A DNA stretch of 64,000 nucleotides from Procambarus clarkii (GCF_040958095.1 NC_091188.1:5332432-5396431); one strand, 5' to 3'. Positions 31,401 to 43,238 are shown, counted from the stretch's first letter. Numbers and translations: made by a program. Notes: generated by a model from the letters alone, not told the origin.

Positions 31401-31754
31401 ATAAAAAGCATGCCTGCCTTCAGAGGAAAAGGTTAAAGTTTAATGAGGGAGAATTAAGGGGTCCTCGTCTGCAGGTGTTTGTTTGTTAGGTCAGTAGATA
31501 CACAACTGGTCGACGGGTTCTGGTTACACTCGGACACGAGACGATTCGGCTACCTTGAGGTTACCTTGACTAAACTCATTTTCTGTTTTAAATCCGGATG
31601 TATTGTTATGCTAGGCTGTAGTAGGCTATGTTATTAAGGTTAGGCTGCATTGGTCTCGGTTGAATTAGATTGGTTTGATTTGGGTTACGTTAGGTTGGGT
31701 TGAGCTATGTTAGTCAGGTTTCAAAATTCAAAATTCCACTACGCCACGGAGCAG

Positions 31755-31915
31755 TTTCTGTGGCGTAGTGGTAAAGCACGCGCCCGGCTCTTCGTTAGCA
31801 CTTTGACCTGGGTTCGTATCCTGGTCGGGAAGGATTGACCAGGCGACAATCCTTAACTGTTCACCCAGCAGCTAGTGACAAATCAAAGACCGTTACAAAT
31901 CTTATCTTATCTTTG
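31755..31915 (+). mobile_element. tRNA-derived SINE (family 1), 3'-truncated
   Basis: GTGGCGTAGTGGTAAAGCAC, then GGGTTCGTATCCTGGTCGGG and ATCCTTAACTGTTCACCCAG. The usual tail core is missing. Confidence 0.75.
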
Positions 31916-32099
31916 CATTCAATTTTGTACGGTAATTTTTCAAACTTAAAATGTAAATAGCTATATATATATATATATACCCCCTCTAAATGAAAAATGG
32001 CCTAATTTAACATATGTGCTAAAAATATTAACATAAATAATTCGTTTGTTAGATAACAAGATATTCATAGCAATAAGGTTTCTTGGAATGGCCTATAAT

Positions 32100-32263
32100 G
32101 CACGCAAATACTAGTTTACGCACTTTTCGGGTAGTACGCCTGGAATTTCAAAATGGCGTTCAAACGGCGGTTCGTCGTTGAAGGCTCAGCTGCTCAGTAA
32201 CGTCGGTGCCGCCAACGCGACAACATGTACCGCTGATTTCCGTCATCAGCAACATTGCTCCAG
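32100..32263 (+). promoter_or_regulatory. Candidate CpG-rich promoter and non-coding first exon (possibly HCCS)
   Basis: An isolated CpG-rich patch in AT-rich surroundings. It contains CAAAATGGCG at 32,149-32,158, matching the core of a YY1-type site, and ends in a strong donor context CCAG|GTAAGAG (exon end 32,263). The short frame after the ATG there closes quickly, so any exon would be untranslated. HCCS has an acceptor just before its ATG (44,636-44,637) and therefore needs an upstream exon. If this is that exon, intron 1 would be about 12.4 kb and span the minisatellite. A second candidate lies at 43,500-43,555. Confidence 0.35.
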
Positions 32264-32394
32264 GTAAGAGTGATAATTCTTTTTGACATATTTATATCTT
32301 ATATATACACAGTATATAGAATTATATAATATAATGGAGTTTGCTTCGAACAATGCCTATCAATGTTAGTTTAGTTCGTTTATTATGCACCCCA

Positions 32395-32760
32395 TACCCA
32401 TCTTGTGGGCTACCTTGAGGTGCATCCGGGGCTTAGTGTCCCCGCGGCCCGGTCGTCGACCAGGCCTCCTGGTTGCTGGACTGATCAACCAGGCTGTTGG
32501 ACGCGGCTGCTCGCAGCCTGACGTATGCGTCACAGCCTGGTTGATCAGGTATCCTTTGGAGGTGCTTATCCAGTTCTCTCTTGAACACTGTGAGGGGTCG
32601 GCCAGTTATGCCCCTTATGTGTAGTGGAAGCGTGTTGAACAGTCTCGGGCCTCTGATGTTGATAGTTCTCTCTGAGTACCTGTTGTACCTCTGCTGGGCG
32701 GTAGTGGAAAGGGTTACAGAGGCACATAATGGGCTCAGGGACTGAACCCCACAATTCATT
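32395..32760 (-). mobile_element. LINE 3' end with C-terminal coding part (L2/Rex-like)
   Basis: The minus-strand frame (32,759-32,433, 108 codons) reads NIRGPRLFNTLPLHIRGITG, then TVFKRELDKHLQRIPDQPG, the typical C-terminus of L2/CR1-clade ORF2 proteins. The 3' end (ACCGGGCCGCGGGGACACTA, GCCCCGG, CTCAAGGTAGCC) is the same sequence that ends the family 2 SINE at 4,248-4,492. Confidence 0.8.
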
Positions 32761-33266
32761 TAGCTAAGCAAGTTACAATCTTGATGAGCTAGTTACAAAA
32801 TTCAATATAAGTCGTCACATCAACAATGGGTTCGAGATCGACCTCAAGTACAGGTTCTAAATTAAGCACCTGACATATGTGGAGACCTAGTGTCACAATT
32901 TATGTTTGTCCTGCACACCGCCCCCCATCCAGTGGGCAGCGGTGGATAGGTTACAATCACTCGGTTACTACCTACAGTTAGCAGACTGGGGATATTTGGC
33001 TAAAATTTCTGGTAGCAGATCAGGTCCCCCATTTGTTCCGATTTTTTTTCAAATTGGATTTTACAATTCAAGTGTTATGTTATTTACTGCTTTAGCAGAT
33101 AGGCGGTTCCATGGGTTTATAACCCTGTGGGTGAAAATATAGCTTATGTTTTCAGTCCTACACTGCGGCTTGTTGGACTTGAAACCGTTGTTCCTTGTTT
33201 GTGTTCCATCTGACCTTTTGAAGTTGTTCTCTGGATCCATATCTTCGAAACTGTTCAATATTTTAA
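32761..33266. other. No gene seen
   Basis: Possibly more of the same LINE in decayed form: minus-strand fragments near 33,285-33,061 include TQTRNNGFKSNKPQCRTENI. Confident assignment is not possible. Confidence 0.4.
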
Positions 33267-33380
33267 TAGGCAGGCGATGAGTCACAATAACGTGGCTGAA
33301 GTATGTTGATCAGACCACACACTAGAAGTTGAAGGGACGACGAGTTTCGGTCCGTCCTGGACCATTCTCAAGTCGATTCA
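33267..33380 (+). repeat. 'TTTCGGTCCGTCC' dispersed repeat, single-armed copy
   Basis: GGCGATGAGTCACAATAACG, then CAGACCACACACTAGAAG and TTTCGGTCCGTCCTGGACCA. It matches 60,553-60,715 but lacks the second inverted arm. Confidence 0.8.
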
Positions 33381-33532
33381 AGTCGATATTTTAATAGTTT
33401 CGGTGAGATCCATCCTGGCATGCCTAGTTTGCAGTGTTGTTAGCCCTGTGACCCTCAACCGTTCATGGTATGAAACTAGACCTCATTCTGCAATTATTTT
33501 TGTCGCCTGGTGTTCAATTTTCTCCATGAAAG

Positions 33533-36500
33533 GTTGGGCGCGGGGTGGGTTCTCTGTCGGCCTCCAAGTGGGTTCTCTGTCGGGCTCCAAGTGGGTTCTC
33601 TGTCGGGCTCCAAGTGGGTTCTCTGTCGGGCTCCAAGTGGGTTCTCTGTCGGGCTCCAAGTGGGTTCTCTGTCGGGCTCCAAGTGGGTTCTCTGTCGGGC
33701 TCCAAGTGGGTTCTCTGTCGGGCTCCAAGTGGGTTCTCTGTCGGGCTCCAAGTGGGTTCTCTGTCGGGCTCCAAGTGGGTTCTCTGTCGGGCTCCAAGTG
33801 GGTTCTCTGTCGGGCTCCAAGTGGGTTCTCTGTCGGGCTCCAAGTGGGTTCTCTGTCGGGCTCCAAGTGGGTTCTCTGTCGGGCTCCAAGTGGGTTCTCT
33901 GTCGGGCCCCAAGTGGGTTCTCTGTCGGGCCCCAAGTGGGTTCTCTGTCGGGCCCCAAGTGGGTTCTCTGTCGGGCCCCAAGTGGGTTCTCTGTCGGGCC
34001 CCAAGTGGGTTCTCTGTCGGCGCTCCGGGGTGGGTTGTCGGTCGGGGCTCCGGGGTGGGTTGTCGGTCGGGGCTCCGGGGTGGGTTGTCGGTCGGGGCTC
34101 CGGGGTGGGTTGTCGGTCGGGGCTCCGGGGTGGGTTGTCGGTCGGGGCTCCGGGGTGGGTTGTCGGTCGGGGCTCCGGGCAGGCTTTAGGTACTCAACTG
34201 GCAGGCTCTGGGTGGGTGATTGTTCGGGCTCCAAGTGGGTGTCTGTCCGGCTTCGGGTGGGTTCTTGGTAGGGCTTGGGGGTGTGGGTTCTTGGTAGGGC
34301 TTGGGGGGTGTGGGTTCTTGGTAGGGCTTGGGGGGGGGGGTGTGGGTTCTTGGTAGGGCTTGGGGGGTGTGGGTTCTTGGTAGGGCTTGGGGGTTGTGGG
34401 TTCTTGGTAGGGCTTGGGGGGGTGTGGGTTCTTGGTAGGGCTTGGGGGGGTGTGGATTCTTGGTAGGGCTTGGGGGGGTGTGGGTTCTTGGTATGGCTTG
34501 GGGGGGGTGTGGGTTCTTGGTAGGGCTTGGTGGGGTGTGGGTTCTTGGTAGGGCTTGGGGGGGTGTGGGTTCTTGGTAGGGCTCGAGGGGGTGTGGGTTC
34601 TTGGTAGGGCTCGAGGGGGTGTGGGTTCTTGGTAGGGCTCGGGGGGGGGGTGTGGGTATTTGGTAGGACTCGGGGGGTTTTGGGTTCTTGGTAGGGCTCG
34701 GGGGGGTGTGGTTTCTTGGTAGGGCTCGGGGAGGTGTGGGTTCTTGGTAGGGCTCGGGGGGGTGTGGGTTCTTGGTAGGGCTCGGGGGGGGTGTGGGTTC
34801 TCGGTAGGGCTCGGGGGGGTGTGGGTTCTCGGTAGGGCTCGGGGGGGTGTGGGTTCTCGGTAGGGCTCGGGGGGGTGTGGGTTCTCGGTAGGGCTCGGGG
34901 GGGTGTGGGTTCTCGGTAGGGCTTGGGGGGGGGTGGGTTCTCGGTAGGGGTCGGGGTGGGCTCTTTCGGGATCGGAATAGGCTCTCGGGCTTGGGGAACC
35001 TCTGTAGGGCTCGGGGTAGGTTCTTGGTCGGGCTCAAGGTGGGTTCTCAGTAGGGCTCGGGGCGGGCTCCAGGTACTCAACTGACGGGTTCCAGTTCACT
35101 CAACTGGCGGGCTCCGGTTCACTCAACTGGCGGGCTCCGGTTTATTAAACTGGCGGGCTCCGGGTGTCTGACTGGTCGGGCTCCGGGTGGGTGACTGTTC
35201 GGGCTCCAGGTGGGTGTCTGTCCGGCTTCGGGTATGTTCTTGGCAGGGCTTCGGGGTGGGTTCTTGGTAGGACTTAGGGTTGGCTCCCGGTCAGGCTCAG
35301 GGTGGGCTCTTTCGGGTTCGGGATGGGCTCTCGGGCTTGGGGTACCTCTGTTGGGCTCGGGGTAGGTTCTTGGTCGGGCCCAGGGTGGGTTCTCTGTAGG
35401 GCTCAGGGTGTTTTCATGGTAGGACTAGGGGTGGGTTCTCTGTAGGGATCAGGGTAGGTTCTCGGTAGGGCTCTGGGTGGGTTCTCGGTCGGGCTTGGGG
35501 TGGGTTCTCGGTAGGGCTTGGGGGTGGGTTCTCGGTAGGGCTTGGGGGTGGGTTCTCGGTAGGGCTTGGGGTGGGTTCTCGGTAGGGCTTGGGGGTGGGT
35601 TCTCGGTAGGGCTTGGGGCTGGGTTCTCGGTAGGGCTTGGGGCTGGGTTCTCGGTAGGGCTTGGGGCTGGGTTCTCGGTAGGGCTTGGGGCTGGGTTCTC
35701 GGTAGGGCTTGGGGGGTGGGTTCTCGGTAGGGCTTGGGGTGGGTTCTCGGTAGGGCTTGGGGTGGGTTCTCGGTAGGGCTTGGGGGGTGGGTTCTCAATA
35801 GGGCTCGGGGTGGGCTCTTTCGGGGTCGGGATAGGCTCTCGGGCTTGGGGAACCTCTGTAGGGCTCGGGGTAGGTTCTTGGTCGGGCTCAGGGTGGGTTC
35901 TCGGTAGGGCTCGGGGCGGGCTCCAGGTACTCAACTGACGGGTTCCAGTTCACTCAACTGGCGGGCTCCGGTTCACTCAACTGGCGGGCTCCGGTTTACT
36001 AAACTGGCGGGCTCCGGGTGTTTGACTGGTCGGGCTCCGGGTGGGTGACTGTTCGGGCTCCAGGTGGGTGTCTGTCCAGCTTCGGGTGGGTTCTTGGTAG
36101 GGCTTGGGGTGGGTTCTTGGTAGGTATTAGGGCAGGGTTCTTGGTAGGGCTTGGGGGTGGGTTCTTGGTAGGGCTTGGGGGTGGGTTCTTGGTAGGGCTT
36201 GGGGGTGGGTTCTCGGTAGGGTTTGGGGGGCGGGTTCTCGGTAGGACTTAGGGGGGTGGGTTCTCGGTAGGGCTTGGGGGAGTGGGTTCTCGGTAGGGCT
36301 TGGGGGGGTGGGTTCTCGGTAGGGCTTGGGGGGGTGGGTTCTCGGTAGGGATTGGGGGGGTGGGTTCTCGGTAGGGGTCGGGGTGGGCTCTTTCGGGATC
36401 GGAATAGGCTCTCGGGCTTGGGGAACCTCTGTCGGGCTCGGGGTAGGTTCTTGGTCGGGCTCAAGGTGGGTTCTCGGTAGGGCTCGGGGCGGGCTCCAGG

Positions 36501-39500
36501 TACTCAACTGACGGGTTCCAGTTCACTCAACTGGCGGGCTCTGGTTCACTCAACTGGCGGGCTCCGGTTTACTAAACTGGCGGGCTCCGGGTGTTTGACT
36601 GGTCGGGCTCCGGGTGGGTGACTGTTCGGGCTCTCGGTGGGTGTCTGTCCAGCTTCGGGTGGGTTCTTGGTAGGGCTTGGGGTGGGTTCTTGGTAGGTAT
36701 TAGGGCTGGGTTCTTGGTAGGGCTTGGGGGTGGGTTTTGGTAGGGCTTGGGGGGTGGGTTCTCGGTAAGGCTTGGGGGGTGGGTTCTCGGTAGGGCTTGG
36801 GGGGTGGGTTCTCGGTAGGGCTTGGTGGGTGGGTTCTCGGTAGGGCTCGGGGTGGGCTCTTTCGGGATCGGGATAGGCTCTCGGGCTTGGGGAACCTCTG
36901 TAGGGCTCGGGGTAGGTTCTTGGTCGGGCTCAGGGTGGGTTCTCTGTAGGGCTCGGGGCGGGCTCCAGGTACTCAACTGACGGGTTCCAGTTCACTCAAC
37001 TGGCGGGCTCCGGTTCACTCAACTGGCGGGCTCCGGTTTACTAAACTGGCGGGCTCCGGGTGTTTGACTGGTCGGGCTCCGGGTGGGTGACTGTTCGGGC
37101 TCCAGGTGGGTGTCTGTCCAGCTTCGGGTGGGTTCTTGGTAGGGCTTGGGGTGGGTTCTTGGTAGGTATTAGGGCTGGGTTCTTGGTAGGGCTTGGGGGT
37201 GGGTTCTTGGTAGGGCTTGGGGGTGGGTTCTTGGTAGGGCTTGGGGGTGGGTTCTTGGTAGGGTTTGGGGTTGGCTCCCGGTCAGGCTCGGGGTGGGCTC
37301 TTTCGGGATCGGGATAGGCTCTCGGGCTTGGGGAACCTCTGTAGGGCTCGGGGTAGGTTCTTGGTCGGGCTCAGGGTGGGTTCTCGGTAGGGCTCGGGGC
37401 AGGCTCCAGGTACTCAACTGACGGGTTCCAGTTCACTCAACTGGCGGGCTCCGGTTCACTCAACTGGCGGGCTCCGGTTTACTAAACTGGCGGGCTCCGG
37501 GTGTTTGACTGGTCGGGCTCCGGGTGGGTGACTGTTCGGGCTCCAGGTGGGTGTCTGTCCGGCTTCGGGTAGGTCCTTGGTAGGGCATGGGGTGGGTTCT
37601 TGGTAGGTATTGGGGCTGGGTTCTCGGTAGGGCTTTGGGCTGGGTTCTCGGTAGGGCTTTGGGCTGGGTTCTCGGTAGGGCTTGGGGGGTGGGTTCTCGG
37701 TAGGGCTTGGGGGGTGGGTTCTCGGTAGGGTTTGGGGGGTGCGTTCTCGGTAGGACTTGGGGGGGTGGGTTCTCGGTAGGGCTTGGGGGAGTGGGTTCTC
37801 GGTAGGGCTTGGGGGGGGTGGGTTCTCGGTAGGGCTTGGGGGGGTGGGTTCTCGGTAGGGCTTGGGGGGGTGGGTTCTTGGTAGGGCTTGGGGGGGTGGG
37901 TTCTCGGTAGGGCTTGGGGGGGGTTCTCGGTAGGGCTTGGGGGGGGGGTTCTCGGTAGGGCTTGGGGGTGGGTTCTCGGTAGGGGTCGGGGTGGGCTCTT
38001 TCGGGATCGGGATAGGCTCTCGGGCTTGGGGAACCTCTGTAGGGCTCGGGGTAGGTTCTTGGTCGGGCTCAAGGTGGGTTCTCGGTAGGGCTCGGGGCGG
38101 GCTCCAGGTACTCAACTGACGGGTTCCAGTTCACTCAACTGGCGGGCTCCGGTTCACTCAACTGGTGGGCTCCGGTTTACTAAACTGGCGGGCTCCGGGT
38201 GTTTGACTGGTCGGGCTTCGGGTGGGTGACTGTTCGGGCTCCAGGTGGGTGTCTGTCCAGCTTCGGGTGGGTTCTTGGTAGGGCTTGGGGTGGGTTCTTG
38301 GTAGGTATTAGGGCTGGGTTCTTGGTAGGGCTTGGGGGTGGGTTCTTGGTAGGGCTTGGGGGGTGGGTTCTCGGTAGGGCTTGGTGGGTGGGTTCTCGGT
38401 AGGGCTCGGGGTGGGCTCTTTCGGGATCGGGATAGGCTCTTGGGCTTGGGGAACCTCTGTAGGGCTTGGGGTAGGTTCTTGGTCGGGCTCAGGGTGGGTT
38501 CTCGGTAGGGCTCGGGGCGGGCTCCAGGTACTCAACTGACGGGTTCCAGTTCACTCAACTGGCGGGCTCCGGTTCACTCAACTGGCGGGCTCCGGTTTAC
38601 TAAACTGGCGGGCTCCGGGTGTTTGACTGGTCGGGCTCCGGGTGGGTGACTGTTCGGGCTCCGGGTGGGTGTCTGTCCAGCTTCGGGTGGGTTCTTGGTA
38701 GGGCTTGGGGTGGGTTCTTGGTAGGTATTAGGGCTGGGTTCTTGGTAGGGCTTGGGGGTGGGTTCTTGGTAGGGCTTGGGGGTGGGTTCTTGGTAGGGTT
38801 TGGGGTTGGCTCCCGGTCAGGCTCGGGGTGGGCTCTTTCGGGATCGGGATAGGCTCTCGGGCTTGGGGAACCTCTGTAGGGCTCGGGGTAGGTTCTTGGT
38901 CGGGCTCAGGGTGGGTTCTCGGTAGGGCTCGGGGCAGGCTCCAGGTACTCAACTGACGGGTTCCAGTTCACTCAACTGGCGGGCTCCGGTTCACTCAACT
39001 GGCGGGCTCCGGTTTACTAAACTGGCGGGCTCCGGGTGTTTGACTGGTCGGGCTCCGGGTGGGTGACTGTTCGGGCTCCAGGTGGGTGTCTGTCCGGCTT
39101 CGGGTAGGTCCTTGGTAGGGCTTGGGGTGGGTTCTTGGTAGGTATTGGGGCTGGGTTCTCGGTAGGGCTTTGGGCTGGGTTCTCGGTAGGGCTTTGGGCT
39201 GGGTTCTCGGTAGGGCTTGGGGGGTGGGTTCTCGGTAGGGCTTGGGGGGTGGGTTCTCGGTAGGGTTTGGGGGGTGGGTTCTCGGTAGGACTTGGGGGGG
39301 GTGGGTTCTCGGTAGGGCTTGGGGGGGTGGGTTCTCGGTAGGGCTTGGGGGGGTGGGTTCTCGGTAGGGCTTGGGGGGGGTGGGTTCTCGGTAGGGCTTG
39401 GGGGGTGGGTTCTCGGTAGGGGTCGGGGTGGGCTCTTTCGGGATCGGGATAGGCTCTCGGGCTTGGGGAACCTCTGTAGGGCTCGGGGTAGGTTCTTGGT

Positions 39501-42125
39501 CGGGCTCAAGGTGGGTTCTCAGTAGGGCTCGGGGCGGGCTCCAGGTACTCAACTGACGGGTTCCAGTTCACTCAACTGGCGGGCTCCGGTTCATTCAACT
39601 GGCGGGCTCCGGTTTACTAAACTGGCGGGCTCCGGGTGTTTGACTGGTCGGGCTCCGGGTGGGTGACTGTTCGGGCTCCAGGTGGGTGTCTGTCCAGCTT
39701 CGGGTGGGTTCTTGGTAGGGCTTGGGGTGGGTTCTTGGTAGGTATTAGGGCTGGGTTCTTGGTAGGGCTTGGGGGTGGGTTTTGGTAGGGCTTGGGGGGT
39801 GGGTTCTCGGTAGGGCTTGGGGGGTGGGTTCTCGGTAGGGCTTGGTGGGTGGGTTCTCGGTAGGGCTCGGGGTGGGCTCTTTCGGGATCGGGATAGGCTC
39901 TCGGGCTTGGGGAACCTCTGTAGGGCTCGGGGTAGGTTCTTGGTCGGGCTCAGGGTGGGTTCTCGGTAGGGCTCGGGGCGGGCTCCAGGTACTCAACTGA
40001 CGGGTTCCAGTTCACTCAACTGGCGGGCTCCGGTTCACTCAACTGGCGGGCTCCGGTTTACTAAACTGGCGGGCTCCGGGTGTTTGACTGGTCGGGCTCT
40101 GGGTGGGTGACTGTTCGGGCTCCGGGTGGGTGTCTGTCCAGCTTCGGGTGGGTTCTTGGTAGGGCTTGGGGTGGGTTCTTGGTAGGTATTAGGGCTGGGT
40201 TCTTGGTAGGGCTTGGGGGTGGGTTCTTGGTAGGGCTTGGGGGTGGGTTCTTGGTAGGGTTTGGGGTTGGCTCCCGGTCAGGCTCGGGGTGGGCTCTTTC
40301 GGGATCGGGATAGGCTCTCGGGCTTGGGGAACCTCTGTAGGGCTCGGGGTAGGTTTTTGGTCGGGCTCAGGGTGGGTTCTCGGTAGGGCTCGGGGCAGGC
40401 TCCAGGTACTCAACTGACGGGTTCCAGTTCACTCAACTGGCGGGCTCCGGTTCACTCAACTGGCGGGCTCCGGTTTACTAAACTGGCGGGCTCCGGGTGT
40501 TTGACTGGTCGGGCTCCGGGTGGGTGACTGTTCGGGCTCCAGGTGGGTGTCTGTCCAGCTTCGGGTGGGTTCTTGGTAGGGCTTGGGGTGGGTTCTTGGT
40601 AGGTATTAGGGCTGGGTTCTTGGTAGGGCTTGGGGGTGGGTTTTGGTAGGGCTTGGGGGGTGGGTTTTGGTAGGGCTTGGGGGGTGGGTTCTCGGTAGGG
40701 CTTGGTGGGTGGGTTCTCGGTAGGGCTCGGGGTGGGCTCTTTCGGGATCGGGATAGGCTCTCGGGCTTGGGGAACCTCTGTAGGGCTCAGGGTAGGTTCT
40801 TGGTCGGGCTCAGGGTGGGTTCTCGGTAGGGCTCGGGGCGGGCTCCAGGTACTCAACTGACGGGTTCCAGTTCACTCAACTGGCGGGCTCCGGTTCACTC
40901 AACTGGCGGGCTCCGGTTTACTAAACTGGCGGGCTCCGGGTGTTTGACTGGTCGGGCTCCGGGTGGGTGACTGTTCGGGCTCCAGGTGGGTGTCTGTCCA
41001 GCTTCGGGTGGGTTCTTGGTAGGGCTTGGGGTGGGTTCTTGGTAGGTATTAGGGCTGGGTTCTTGGTAGGGCTTGGGGGTGGGTTCTTGGTAGGGCTTGG
41101 GGGTGGGTTCTTGGTAGGGTTTGGGGTTGGCTCCCGGTCAGGCTCGGGGTGGGCTCTTTCGGGATCGGGATAGGCTCTCGGGCTTGGGGAACCTCTGTAG
41201 GGCTCGGGGTAGGTTCTTGGTCGGGCTCAGGGTGGGTTCTCGGTAGGGCTCGGGGCAGGCTCCAGGTACTCAACTGACGGGTTCCAGTTCACTCAACTGG
41301 CGGGCTCCGGTTCACTCAACTGGCGGGCTCCGGTTTACTAAACTGGCGGGCTCCGGGTGTTTGACTGGTCGGGCTCCGGGTGGGTGACTGTTCGGGCTCC
41401 AGGTGGGTGTCTGTCCGGCTTCGGGTGGGTTCTTGGTAGGGCTTGGGGTGGGTTCTTGGTAGGTATTGGGGCTGGGTTCTCGGTAGGGCTTTGGGCTGGG
41501 TTCTCGGTAGGGCTTGGGGCTGGGTTCTCGGTAAGGGCTTGGGGCTGGGTTCTTGGTAGGGTTTGGGGGGTGGGTTCTCGGTAGGGCTTGGGGGGTGGGT
41601 TCTCGGTAGCGCTTGGGGGGGTGGGTTCTCGGTAGGGCTTGGGGGGGTGGGTTCTCGGTAGGGCTTGGGGGGGTGGGTTCTCGGTTTTCTCGGTAGGGCT
41701 TGGGGGGTGGGTTCTCGGTAGGGCTTGGGGGGTGGGTTCTCGGTAGGGCTTGGGGGGTGTGTTCTCGGTAGGGCTTGGGGGGGTGGGTTCTCGGTAGAGC
41801 TTGGGGGGGGGTGGGTTCTCGGTAGGGCTTGGGGGGGTGGGTTCTCGGTAGGGCTTGGGGGGGTGGGTTCTCGGTAGGGCTTGGTGGGTGGGTTCTCGGT
41901 AGGGGTCGGGGTGGGCTCTTTCGGGATCGGGATTGGCTCTCGGGCTTAAGGAACCTCTGTAGAGCTCGGGGTAGGTTCTTGGTCGGGCTCAGGGTGGGTT
42001 CTCGGTAGGGCTCGGGGCGGGCTCCAGGTACTCAACTGACGGGTTCCAGTTCACTCAACTGGCGGGCTCCGGTTCACTCAACTGGCGGGCTCCGGTTTAC
42101 TAAACTGGCGGGCTCCGGGTGGGTG
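33533..42125. repeat. 8.6 kb G-rich minisatellite with higher-order structure
   Basis: Continuous tandem array. Sub-blocks: (1) 33,544-34,018, about 20 copies of a 23-bp unit (GTGGGTTCTCTGTCGGGCTC+CAA), the last five sharing a C variant; (2) 34,019-34,180, six copies of a 25-bp unit; (3) 34,250-34,960, 26-31-bp units (GGGTTCTTGGTAGGGCTTGG + variable G run); (4) 35,040-42,125, higher-order units of about 417-850 bp, each marked by one CTCCAGGTACTCAACTGACG. Markers lie at 35,069, 35,921, 36,494, 36,963, 37,404, 38,102, 38,522, 38,939, 39,539, 39,983, 40,400, 40,843, 41,260 and 42,022. Long proline-rich or glycine-rich frames on both strands are by-products of stop-free units. Confidence 0.95.
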
Positions 42126-42290
42126 ACTGTTCAATTGTTTGATATGGCTCCATAGTTGGTTTCTTGGGCAAGTGGAGGGTTTTAGGTAGCACTAAGAAGA
42201 TTTTTGTTTGGTCGAGCTAGAAATGGAGTTTGGTTGTGCTTTGGGACTGTTTAGCTTTGTAGGGGTTGTATGAGATGTATACCTGCTAGG
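42126..42290. repeat. Border segment, copy 1 (no SINE inside)
   Basis: TTCAATTGTTTGATATGGCT to GACTGTTTAGCTTTGTAGGG. It is repeated at 42,921-43,320, where a SINE interrupts it. Confidence 0.85.
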
Positions 42291-42900
42291 CTTAAGGTTA
42301 GACAACTGGTCGGGGTCCGGTTACACAACTGGTCGAGCTTTGGTTACACAACTGGTCGGGCTCCGGTTACATAACTGGTCGGGCTCCGGGGGTGTCACTG
42401 GGGCTTCGGGTTGTGCATAGTCGGGCTTTGGTTCAAGCATGGTTGTGATCCAGAGGTTGTTTGGTTCGTTCATGCTAGGTTTGCAGTTACACAACTGGTC
42501 GGGGTCCGGTTACACAACTGGTGGGCTCCGATTACACAACTGGTCGGGCTCCGGTTAAATAACTGGTCGGGCTCCGGGGGTGTCATTTGGGCTTTGAGTT
42601 GTGCATGGTCGGGCTTCCGTTCGTGCATGGTTGTAATCCAGAGGTTGTTTGAATGGTTTGTTCATGCTAGGCTTGCGGGTAGACAACTGGTCGGGCTCCG
42701 GTTTCACAACTTGTCGGGTTCAGATTACATAACACCAGGGGTTTGACGTGTTGGGCTTTGGGTTGTGCATGGTTGTGCTCCGGGTCGTACATGGTTGTGC
42801 TCTGGTTCGTACATGGTTGTGCTCCATTGGTTGTTTGTGTACTAGTGCTCCAGGTTTGTTTGCAAGGGCTCTATGTTTATATGTTTGCTAGAAATTCGAG
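42291..42900. repeat. Degenerate border of the minisatellite
   Basis: Units of about 23 bp (ACAACTGGTCGGGCTCCGGT+TAC) are mixed with a roughly 190-bp segment (GTGCATGGTCGGGCTT...CAGAGGTTGTTTG...CATGCTAGG) present about 2.5 times. More diverged than the main array. The 111-codon frames here are repeat-derived. Confidence 0.8.
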
Positions 42901-42964
42901 TTTCTTTCTTTTTGTATATAGTTCAATTGTTTGCTATGGCTCCATAGTTGGTTTCTTGGGCAAG

Positions 42965-43238
42965 TCTCCGTGGTGTAGTGGTAAGACACTCGCCTGGCGT
43001 TGCGAGCGCTTTGTCATGGGTTCGTATCCTGGCCGGGGAGGATTTACTGGGCGCAATTCCTTAACTGTAGCCTCTGTTTAACGCAACAGTAAAATGTGTA
43101 CTTGGATGAAAAAACGATTCTTCGCGGCAGGGGATCGTATTCCAGGGACCATAGGATTAAGGACTTGCCCGAAACGCTACGCGTACTAGTGGCTGTACAA
43201 GAATGTAACAACTCTTGTATATATCTCAAAAAAAATAA
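42965..43238 (+). mobile_element. tRNA-derived SINE (family 1, young subfamily), full length
   Basis: TCTCCGTGGTGTAGTGGTAA head, B-box GGGTTCGTATCC, GGATTTACTGGGCGCAATTC body, ACGATTCTTCGCGGCAGGGG, tail core CCGAAACGCTACGCGTACTA, end CTTGTATATATCTCAAAAAA. Nearly identical to 56,310-56,583. Confidence 0.9.

Noticed and set aside
33544-34018. Regular 23-bp repeats resembling a CRISPR array
   Set aside because: There are no unique spacers; units are directly adjacent and the genome is eukaryotic with introns.
33494-35080. A 528-codon proline-rich minus-strand frame (and a 317-codon plus-strand frame) suggesting a repetitive structural protein
   Set aside because: Both strands and several frames are open at once, the unit lengths shift frame, and there is no start context, signal peptide or non-repeat domain. 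The openness follows from stop-free repeat units.
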